Shown piece after piece: positions 1 to 4,585 of a stretch of 6,730 bases of DNA. The translations under genes were made by a program, and so were the position numbers. Under the pieces are notes generated by a model that was not told the origin of the DNA, ran no database searches, and saw only the letters and a program-made list of their open reading frames with translations. The first letter of the stretch is position 1. Every line of letters starts with the position of its first letter. Location: contig CAYZJD010000269.1 of NCBI GenBank assembly GCA_964478455.1, forward strand, positions 1 to 6,730. The letters run 5' to 3'. This DNA comes from CAYZJD01 sp964478455 (GTDB taxonomy: Bacteria; Acidobacteriota; Terriglobia; Bryobacterales; Bryobacteraceae).

Positions 1-218
1 AAGAAGCCCGCCATCACGAAAAACACCGGAAGCCTCCAGATGTGGATGAACAGAAGGTTGTGGTCAAAGAAAAGGCTGGTGCGGGCATCCTTGTACCACC
101 AGACATCGGGGAAGTTGCTGTAGGCGCAAATGACGTGGAGGTAGATGCCGAGCAGCATCATGACGCCGCGGAGGCTGTCCAGGGCGTGGTATCGAGCGGG
201 AGCGTTGGCCGGCTGCAT
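1..218 (-). CDS. Acyltransferase-3 family membrane protein, N-terminal part (cut by window edge)
   Basis: This gene reads leftward from an ATG at 218-216 and runs off the left edge after 72 complete codons. The visible protein has a short polar N-terminus, the motif ALDSLRG (residues 12-18), a first hydrophobic segment (about 18-34) containing LHV with His28, a loop of about 20 residues, and a second segment (about 54-72) with the motif WRLPVFFVMAGF. This is the usual start of the acyltransferase-3 family, most like the OpgC/MdoC-type branch. These are polytopic inner-membrane enzymes that transfer acyl groups to glycans or other surface molecules; the substrate here cannot be inferred. A GGGAG sits only 3-4 bases before the ATG. 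A TTG at 254-252 is an in-frame alternative start, and an in-frame stop at 275-273 closes the ORF upstream. The gene is divergent from the TPR gene. The family call is fairly firm; the start is less so. Confidence 0.8.
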   Translation of the reverse strand, partial: MQPANAPARYHALDSLRGVMMLLGIYLHVICAYSNFPDVWWYKDARTSLFFDHNLLFIHIWRLPVFFVMAGF

Positions 219-259
219 ACGCTCCCAGGTTGGGGCCGGCGCGGGGGTGAACAAAAGTA

Positions 260-302
260 GTTCGGGGTACGTTTAACGGTATACTCGAACGGTAGATCCG
301 GC
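260..302 (+). promoter_or_regulatory. Divergent intergenic region: imperfect palindrome and -10-like box before the TPR gene
   Basis: The 84 bases between the divergent acyltransferase and TPR genes contain GTTCG (260-264) and its complement CGAAC (286-290), centred near the small palindrome GTTTAAC (271-277). A TATACT box at 280-285 matches the sigma-70 -10 consensus at five of six positions on the plus strand. No recognisable -35 lies 16-18 bases upstream. If the box is used, transcription starts near 291-293 and leaves a leader of about 10 bases without a clear Shine-Dalgarno sequence. The promoter call is inference, and the palindrome could be an operator serving both genes. Confidence 0.3.
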
Positions 303-2222
303 ATGTCGGAGCCAGAAATCCGCGCGCAGCTCGAAAAAGTCCTTGCAAGTGAAGGATTTGCTGGCGCGGGCCGGCTCGGACCCTTTCTGCGTTACCTGGT
401 GGAGCAAACCCTGGCGGGAGAAGGACCGAAGCTGAAGGAGTCGGTCCTCGGGGTGGAGGTTTTCCGGCGCCCGCCGGACTACGATCCGCGGATCGATCCC
501 ATTGTTCGGGTCGAGGCCCGCCGTCTCCGGAGCCGGCTGGGCGAGTATTACGAGGGTGCCGGGGCGGCGGATCCGGTACGGATCGAGTTGCCGAAGGGGA
601 CGTACGTACCGGTGTTCACGGTCGCTAGGCCCCGCGCGCCCGAGTCGGCGCCGCCAATGGCTGCGCGCCGCCGCAGGGTCCTGCTTGCGGCCGGGATGGC
701 TGTGGCCGCAGTGGCCGTGACGGCGGCGTGGTGGGCCGTTCCCGCAAATCGCACCCACCTGCCGGCCGGGGCGCCGTCGGTGGCGGTGTTGCCCTTTGTG
801 AACTTGAGCGAAGATCCTGCAAACGAGTATTTTAGCGACGGGCTGACCGAGGAACTGACGGATGCGCTGGCCAAAGTGGAGGGTCTGAGGGTGGCCGCCC
901 GTTCGTCTTCTTTTCAATACAAAGGCAAGGCCCAGGACGTGAGAGAGGTCGGGCGGCGGCTGAACGTGGGGGCGGTGGTCGAAGGCAGCGTGCGCAAGTC
1001 AGGCGAGCGCGTCCGCATCACGGCGCAGCTTGTGAACGCCGGCGATGGCTACCATCTCTGGTCCCACACCTACGAACGGCAACTGAAGGACATTTTTGCC
1101 ATCCAGGAGGAGATAGCGCGGTCGATCGTCAATGCGCTGCGCGTCGAGTTGCGGGCCGACCTCAGCCAGGCGCTCTCCCGGCGGTATACCGGAAACCTCG
1201 AGGTCTACGCGCTCTACCTCAAGGGCCGTCACCACTGGAACCGGTACTCGAGAGAGGGCGTGATGAGAGCGATCGAGTACTTCGACCAAGCGGCACGGAT
1301 GGAGCCGGGTTATGCGCCGGCTTACGCGGCGTTGGCCTCGGTGTACGCGCTGATCGGCTACTACCAGGAGATGCCCGCCGAGGTGGCGTGGCCGAAAGCG
1401 AAAGCGGCGGCGCTCAAGGCCATTTCCATGGACGGCACGCTCGCCGAGGCTCATGCCTCGCTGGGCTTCGTGCTGGGCATGCACGAGTGGAATTGGGCGG
1501 AATCGGACAAGAAGTTCCGGCGCGCGATCGAACTGAACCCGGCGTCGGCGGAGGTGCGCGGCAACCACGCCGTCTCCTGCCTGCTCCCCCAAGGAAGGCT
1601 GGAGGAGGCGAACGCCGAGTTCCACAGGGCGCTGGAACTCGACCCGCTGCACGTGCTCGGCAACTACGTCTTCGCCTTCTCGCTGCTGGCCGGCGGCCAG
1701 TACGACCAAGCCATCGAGCAGTACAAGAAGACGATCGAACTCAAACCGGATTTTCCCGACATGTGGTGGGACCTGGGCATGGCCTACGGGTACCGGGGGA
1801 TCGGCGACAAGGCGATGGAAGCGTTCCGGAAGTACGGCCAGCTACGGGAGCGAGGCGGCTGGAAGCCGGGACCGATCGAGTTGTACTTGGCTGGCGAAGA
1901 GGCCAGGGCGCGCACCATGCTGCCCGACTACAACCGCGCCGCGCGCGAGCGCCGCTGGCGGGCGATCGACGTGGCTCGTCACAACGCGGTTCTCGGCGAC
2001 AAGGATGCGGCATTTGAGTGGCTCGACGAGGCGTTCCACGTGCGCGATCCGCAACTGGTGTGGCTGAAGGTGGACCCGCGTTTCGGCAATCTTCGCGGGG
2101 ACCCGCGATACGGAGCGATGCTGCGGCGGATCAATCTGAATAGCGCTCCCCTGCGCCTGCCCCAGGTCCGTCAGAACGTCCTCGGGATCCTCGACGGGGC
2201 CAGGAAATCGGGGATTGCGTAA
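303..2222 (+). CDS. Membrane-anchored FlgO-like/TPR repeat protein with Acidobacteria-type N-terminal domain
   Basis: The 639-residue protein has four parts. Residues 1-105 form a soluble N-terminal domain with the signatures FLRYLVEQTLAG, GVEVF, DPRIDPIVRVEARRLRSRL and LPKGTYVPVF. This type recurs at the N-terminus of TPR proteins in Acidobacteria, and its charged Arg-rich helix suggests nucleic-acid or protein binding. After RRRR (122-125) comes one transmembrane helix (about 126-146). A FlgO/TolB-N-like domain follows (about 158-283), starting VAVLPFVNLSEDP and including GLTEELTDAL and VEGSVRKSGERVRITAQLV. Residues 298-586 hold about six TPR units, the clearest ending in AIELNP, ALELDP and TIELKP. 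The C-terminus has the family motif WLKVDPRFGNLRGDP. By topology the N-terminus is probably cytoplasmic and the TPRs periplasmic, as in ToxR/CadC-like one-component sensors; this is inference. The ATG at 303 starts directly at the conserved domain but lacks a good ribosome site. Relatives are often labelled adenylate-cyclase-like, but no cyclase catalytic domain is visible. The ligand and target are unknown. Confidence 0.85.
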   Translation: MSEPEIRAQLEKVLASEGFAGAGRLGPFLRYLVEQTLAGEGPKLKESVLGVEVFRRPPDYDPRIDPIVRVEARRLRSRLGEYYEGAGAADPVRIELPKGTYVPVFTVARPRAPESAPPMAARRRRVLLAAGMAVAAVAVTAAWWAVPANRTHLPAGAPSVAVLPFVNLSEDPANEYFSDGLTEELTDALAKVEGLRVAARSSSFQYKGKAQDVREVGRRLNVGAVVEGSVRKSGERVRITAQLVNAGDGYHLWSHTYERQLKDIFAIQEEIARSIVNALRVELRADLSQALSRRYTGNLEVYALYLKGRHHWNRYSREGVMRAIEYFDQAARMEPGYAPAYAALASVYALIGYYQEMPAEVAWPKAKAAALKAISMDGTLAEAHASLGFVLGMHEWNWAESDKKFRRAIELNPASAEVRGNHAVSCLLPQGRLEEANAEFHRALELDPLHVLGNYVFAFSLLAGGQYDQAIEQYKKTIELKPDFPDMWWDLGMAYGYRGIGDKAMEAFRKYGQLRERGGWKPGPIELYLAGEEARARTMLPDYNRAARERRWRAIDVARHNAVLGDKDAAFEWLDEAFHVRDPQLVWLKVDPRFGNLRGDPRYGAMLRRINLNSAPLRLPQVRQNVLGILDGARKSGIA

Positions 2223-2241
2223 CCTCTCACCGCTTTCCCCG

Positions 2242-2877
2242 TCAGGCGGCCCGCTTCAGATATTCGCCGAGACCCTCCCTGAGGACCCAAATGCCCTTGT
2301 TGCGGCGCAACCAGCCCAGCCGTTGAAACTTGCTCATGAAATGCGACACGCGCCACCGGGTCGTCCCGATCATGCGAGCCAGTTCAGGGTTTGTCGGAGA
2401 ATACCGAAGCCGGACCCAGCCCAAGGCGGGGTGGCTCGGGGCTAGCCGCGACAGCAGGCGAGCCAGCCGGGACTCGGCTCGGGCCGTAACGAAATCCCGG
2501 ATGGTCTCCTGATACCCCTCCATCCGCAACGCCAAAGCCTTCAAGAGCTTCAGCGCGAAGCCCGGGTCTTGCTCGACAGACGCCAGCAGTTCGCTGCGGC
2601 CGAAAGGAGCTACATCCACGGACGTGAGCGCCTTGGCAGTTTCCCTTTGGCGGGGCGAGCGGAGAAGAGACTTCTCGCCGAAGACACTGCCGGGGGCGAG
2701 GAGATCGTAAATAGCGGCGTTATCCGCGGAAAGGCGGACGCCGCCGGCGCGCAACAGGTAGAGCCGGCGCGGAGGGTGGCCGGCATCGAAGAGCGTTTCG
2801 CCGGAGGCGAAATGAACTACTCTTCCCCTCGCCGGGCCTGCGCCCTCCTTGCCGCGCCGATGGGATAACCGCGGCAT
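2242..2877 (-). CDS. Crp/Fnr-family transcriptional regulator
   Basis: The protein has 211 residues from the ATG at 2877-2875. Residues about 18-110 form a cyclic-nucleotide-binding-type beta-roll (GETLFDAG, RRLYLLRAGGVRL, LAPGSVFGEKSLL, then RQRETA). A long dimerisation helix follows (about 105-142), then a C-terminal winged helix (about 160-198) with the HTH PTNPELARMIGTTRWRVSHF. Length and order are normal for Crp/Fnr regulators. There is no cysteine, so an FNR-type iron-sulfur cluster is excluded. The Gly-Glu of the cNMP pocket is present and an Arg follows at about the expected spacing, but Glu sits where Crp has Ser, so the ligand is open. The recognition helix keeps the first Arg of Crp but has Trp and His where Crp has Glu181 and Arg185, so the DNA site should differ from TGTGA. 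GTG at 2880 directly precedes the ATG. AGGGAGG lies 5 bases before the ATG but only 2 before the GTG, which favours the ATG. The gene is convergent with the TPR gene and divergent from the HTH gene. Confidence 0.88.
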   Translation of the reverse strand: MPRLSHRRGKEGAGPARGRVVHFASGETLFDAGHPPRRLYLLRAGGVRLSADNAAIYDLLAPGSVFGEKSLLRSPRQRETAKALTSVDVAPFGRSELLASVEQDPGFALKLLKALALRMEGYQETIRDFVTARAESRLARLLSRLAPSHPALGWVRLRYSPTNPELARMIGTTRWRVSHFMSKFQRLGWLRRNKGIWVLREGLGEYLKRAA

Positions 2878-2880
2878 CAC

Positions 2881-2907
2881 AACCTCCCTGGCCGCGGTGA
2901 AACCTCC
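2881..2907 (-). promoter_or_regulatory. Ribosome binding site of the Crp-type gene and an upstream copy of the same motif
   Basis: Read on the minus strand, GGAGGTT occurs at 2907-2901 and again at 2887-2881, 20 bases apart. The copy near the gene is part of AGGGAGG and is the evident Shine-Dalgarno sequence for the ATG at 2877. The distal copy, within GAGGAGG, has no start codon at a usable distance. It may be a decoy or standby ribosome site, or chance. Confidence 0.5.
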
Positions 2908-2922
2908 TCAGTCTTCACCCTT

Positions 2923-2950
2923 ATTCTACCGCCGCCCGCGCTTTGGAGAA
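2923..2950 (-). promoter_or_regulatory. Candidate promoter for the Crp-type gene
   Basis: On the minus strand TAGAAT at 2928-2923 matches the -10 consensus at five of six positions. Sixteen bases upstream, TTCTCC (2950-2945) is a weak -35, matching about half of TTGACA. Transcription would start near 2916 and give a leader of about 39 bases that includes both GGAGGTT copies. This is a consensus match by eye only. Confidence 0.35.
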
Positions 2951-2969
2951 CCGGTGCAAAACCGCATCG

Positions 2970-2998
2970 TTGACAACCCGAAGGCGCCATACTACCTT
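2970..2998 (+). promoter_or_regulatory. Candidate promoter for the LuxR-type HTH gene
   Basis: TTGACA at 2970-2975 is a perfect sigma-70 -35 box. After a 17-base spacer, TACCTT (2993-2998) is a weak -10 sharing the two leading and the last consensus bases. A shifted TACTAC at 2990-2995 is an alternative with a short spacer. Predicted start is near 3005, giving a leader of about 60 bases. The strong -35 with a poor -10 would suit an activated promoter, and the divergent Crp-type regulator is a possible activator; that link is inference. Confidence 0.4.
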
Positions 2999-3044
2999 CC
3001 GAAGACACGCCTTTCAGTGTCCGATCATGCTCGAGGCGCTCACC

Positions 3045-3063
3045 AAGGGAACGGAAAGGGAAC
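3045..3063 (+). repeat. Short direct repeat AAGGGAAC x2 at the HTH gene start
   Basis: AAGGGAAC occurs at 3045-3052 and 3056-3063, offset by 11 bases. The second copy overlaps the Shine-Dalgarno sequence of the HTH gene. An offset of about one helical turn could mark a tandem binding site, but the motif is purine-rich and short, so chance is plausible. Confidence 0.35.
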
Positions 3064-3066
3064 AGA

Positions 3067-3282
3067 ATGGAAGAGAGGTCCACGTGGGAATTGACGGCTC
3101 GCCAAAGGCAGGTCCTTCAGCTCATTGCCGACGGCCACTCCAGCAAGGAGATCGCGGCCATCCTGCACATCTCGACGAAGACCGTTGAGTTCCATAAGAC
3201 CTGTCTCATCCGGAAGACCGGCCTCCGAAGCACCGCGGAGTTGACGCGTTACGCAATCCGGCACGGCATCATTGAGGCGTAG
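3067..3282 (+). CDS. Single-domain LuxR/GerE-type HTH protein
   Basis: The 71-residue protein is almost wholly a LuxR-type DNA-binding domain. LTARQRQVLQLIADG (residues 9-23) begins the four-helix domain, SSKEIAAILHIS is the scaffold helix and turn, STKTVEFHKTCLIRKTGL (36-53) contains the recognition helix, and STAELTRYAIRHGII closes it. In NarL-type response regulators this domain follows a receiver, but here nothing precedes it, as in GerE. One departure from consensus is Gln in place of the usual Glu in the first helix (RQRQVL against RExEVL). The ATG at 3067 follows AAAGGGA with suitable spacing and fits the domain start. A receiver-like gene follows in the same direction after 180 bases. 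The protein is a likely DNA-binding transcription factor, probably dimeric; its target genes are not evident. Confidence 0.87.
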   Translation: MEERSTWELTARQRQVLQLIADGHSSKEIAAILHISTKTVEFHKTCLIRKTGLRSTAELTRYAIRHGIIEA

Positions 3283-3359
3283 GGGCTGCTGAAGGGTGTT
3301 GGAAAGCACAGGACGGCTGGCCGCGGACCAACCCACGACGCTTCCACCCGGCGCAGGAC

Positions 3360-3397
3360 CCGTTCTTTGAACGGACACAACCTGGGACATTCCCCAG
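3360..3397 (+). other. Two tandem small inverted repeats between the HTH and receiver genes
   Basis: The 180-base gap between the two plus-strand genes holds CCGTTC-TTT-GAACGG (3360-3374), a perfect 6-bp inverted repeat with a 3-base loop. It is followed by CTGGG-N6-CCCAG (3382-3386 and 3393-3397). Neither is followed by a T-run, so they are not standard intrinsic terminators. The first could be a DNA operator or an RNA hairpin in the receiver gene leader. I see no clear promoter in the rest of the gap. Confidence 0.4.
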
Positions 3398-3462
3398 TTA
3401 CTTGCTGAGCGGCTTGCAGCGTAGAATCGACGGTGGACCCCCCGCTTGCCGAGTACGGTATC

Positions 3463-3930
3463 ATGGCGGCCGCAGCCATACACCCGCTGCCAACACCGCA
3501 AGAGACGGTGACGCTTCTGCTTGTCAGCGTCTGTGAGGATGACCGCGCTTCCCTCGGGGAGATCCTTCGCCATTCCTCCTGGCGCCTGCATTACGCCGCC
3601 GGCTGGCGCGAAGCTCTTGCGTTCCTTGAGCGCCACCCGATCCCCGTAGTGATTTGCGAGCGCGATCTGCCCGACGGCTGTTGGAAGGTTCTGTTCGACG
3701 AAGCCTCGAAGCTGCCTCAACCGCCGCGGCTCATTGTCTGCTCGCCCTTCGCGGACAATCGCCTCTGGGCAGAGGTGCTCAACCTCGGCGCCTACGACGT
3801 CTTCATCACGCCGTTTGAGCCGAGCGAGGTCTTTCGGGTTGCATTTAGCGCCTGGCAGGCATGGAAGAACGAGCCGGCGCGTGGTTCATTGCCGGCTAAA
3901 CCGCCGGCCTCCGCTCACTCCCTGGATTGA
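3463..3930 (+). CDS. Stand-alone receiver-like (CheY-fold) protein with non-canonical active site
   Basis: The protein has 155 residues from the ATG at 3463. A GTG at 3433 would add 10 residues, and neither start has a clear ribosome site. Residues about 15-137 follow the receiver fold: a hydrophobic first strand (TVTLLLVSV), an acidic triad Glu-Asp-Asp (25-27), a third strand with ICERDLPDG, LIVCS (91-94) with the conserved Ser/Thr position as Ser94, and DVFITPF (112-118). Aligned to CheY, the phospho-accepting Asp falls on Glu66 and the conserved Lys falls on Thr116. The protein keeps the fold and acidic pocket but should not be phosphorylated normally, and Glu may mimic the phosphorylated state. 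No output domain follows; the last 18 or so residues are a Pro/Ala-rich tail. A degenerate phosphoacceptor, with an ICERDLPDG-like signature, seems to recur in Acidobacteria receivers (from memory). The neighbouring HTH-only gene is a plausible output partner; this is inference. Confidence 0.8.
   Translation: MAAAAIHPLPTPQETVTLLLVSVCEDDRASLGEILRHSSWRLHYAAGWREALAFLERHPIPVVICERDLPDGCWKVLFDEASKLPQPPRLIVCSPFADNRLWAEVLNLGAYDVFITPFEPSEVFRVAFSAWQAWKNEPARGSLPAKPPASAHSLD
3891..3908 (+). other. Hairpin-like inverted repeat at the 3' end of the receiver gene
   Basis: GCCGGC (3891-3896) and GCCGGC (3903-3908) flank a 6-base loop and could form a strong stem inside the last codons of the receiver gene. 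No T-run follows, so it is at most an atypical transcript-end structure. The 57 bases between this gene's stop and the convergent DUF2283 stop show no standard terminator; they contain only the 8-base palindrome CAGCGCTG (3949-3956). Confidence 0.25.
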
Positions 3931-3987
3931 CCGGCGCCCTCAGCTCCCCAGCGCTGCGACGGGGTATTTCAGCGGCGCATGCCCTTA

Positions 3988-4233
3988 TCAGGCAACTTCT
4001 TTTCTCGCGAGTCGTAAATCCGCGATTACAGGCAATTCGAAGAGATCGGAGCGCAGGAGTCGTGTCGAAAAAAACAATACCTCGAGGTTCTCAACCTCGC
4101 CGGTCGTAGGATTGAGTCGCGCCACTACTTCGTCGGCGAGTTCCTCCGATTGTTGCTCCGCGTATGGCGGACACTTGTCGATGTGGAGGATGTCCGCCGC
4201 CCGGTCGTACTTGAACCTCAATCTCGCCTCCAT
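3988..4233 (-). CDS. DUF2283 family protein, putative antitoxin-like partner
   Basis: The 81-residue protein opens with RFKYDRAADILHI (residues 6-18), continues with SEELADEVVARLNPTTGEV (29-47), and has NLEVLFFS (49-56). This is the DUF2283 pattern: a tyrosine strand, Asp-Ala-Asp/Leu-hydrophobic, a Glu-Glu-Leu-Ala-Asp loop, a strand and turn, and a final hydrophobic strand. The family's biochemical role is not established. Its genes are often next to small RelE/DUF4258-like genes, which has led to the suggestion that they are antitoxins. The start ATG lies within the end of the upstream gene (16-base overlap) and is preceded by a strong AAGGAG 7 bases away, so it is probably translated in step with its neighbour. 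The C-terminus (about 57-81) extends past the usual domain with alternating Leu, Arg and acidic residues and could be a partner-binding helix. No DNA-binding motif is recognisable. Confidence 0.75.
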   Translation of the reverse strand: MEARLRFKYDRAADILHIDKCPPYAEQQSEELADEVVARLNPTTGEVENLEVLFFSTRLLRSDLFELPVIADLRLARKEVA

Positions 4234-4544
4234 TCAACTTCTCCTTCAGCCAGCTTTGTCGTAATGTAGGCCGTAATGATCCAGTGGCGCTTCCTGGGCT
4301 CCGGCTCGCTGACGACAACCACCACGACGTGTTTTCCTCTTTGCACATCAGTGTACCATCGCGAAAACAACCTGGCGCTTCCGGACCGAACGCTCCTTCG
4401 GACTTGGTCCGGATCGGCCAGGACTTCCACAACTCGGTGCCGGTGTTCAGGGAGCAGATCGGGATGCCGTTCGGCGATATGATGCTCCCGTTCCTCGCTC
4501 AGCTCGACCTCGGCCTTCAGGTAGGGGCAAGGAATCCGGCTCAT
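4218..4544 (-). CDS. Small protein resembling BECR/RelE-fold toxins, first gene of an overlapping pair
   Basis: The 108-residue protein starts at ATG 4544-4542 with GGAG 7 bases upstream. Visible features are EEREHHIAERHPDLL (residues 17-31), LADPDQVRRS (42-51), RLFSRWY (58-64), the strand KHVVVVVVSE (71-80), WIITAYIT (88-95) and GEVEW (101-105). This order (His-containing helix, D-P-D-x-V segment, Arg followed by an aromatic strand, central valine strand, ITAY, GE-hydrophobic) resembles small hypothetical proteins related to RelE/DUF4258 and the barnase-EndoU-colicin-RelE (BECR) nuclease fold. A possible role is RNA cleavage with His21/His22/His27 and the ITAYIT strand at the active site; this is inference from motif memory. 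The gene starts 41 bases after the PLP-enzyme stop and overlaps the DUF2283 gene by 16 bases, toxin-first as in HigBA. It could instead be a non-toxic conserved protein. Confidence 0.6.
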   Translation of the reverse strand: MSRIPCPYLKAEVELSEEREHHIAERHPDLLPEHRHRVVEVLADPDQVRRSVRSGSARLFSRWYTDVQRGKHVVVVVVSEPEPRKRHWIITAYITTKLAEGEVEWRRD

Positions 4545-4585
4545 CAGGATTCTCCGTTCGGCGTGCGCGCTTCGATCCGCGAGCC

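Noticed and set aside
64..348. Minus-strand open frame of 94 codons at the left edge
   Set aside because: The adjacent minus frame starting at 218 encodes clear acyltransferase-3 motifs over the same bases, so this one is an out-of-frame shadow.
999..1709. Long open frame of 236 codons on the minus strand inside the TPR gene
   Set aside because: It lies antisense to a well-supported FlgO/TPR coding region, its translation is Arg/Val/Leu-rich with no family pattern, and GC-rich genes commonly leave such stop-free shadows.
1388..2017. Plus-strand open frame of 209 codons overlapping the TPR gene in another frame
   Set aside because: Its translation is an Arg/Gly/Ala-rich out-of-frame reading of the TPR repeats with no recognisable domain.
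2223..2241. Possible bidirectional terminator between the convergent TPR and Crp-type genes
   Set aside because: The 19-base gap has no inverted repeat and no T-run on either strand.
3040..3720. Minus-strand open frame of 226 codons spanning the HTH gene, the gap and part of the receiver gene
   Set aside because: Both plus-strand genes have clear domain signatures, while this frame has no recognisable motif or convincing ribosome site. It remains the only long frame covering the 3283-3462 gap.
3931..3987. Possible terminator between the convergent receiver and DUF2283 genes
   Set aside because: It holds only the 8-base palindrome CAGCGCTG and no T-tract, so an intrinsic terminator cannot be supported.
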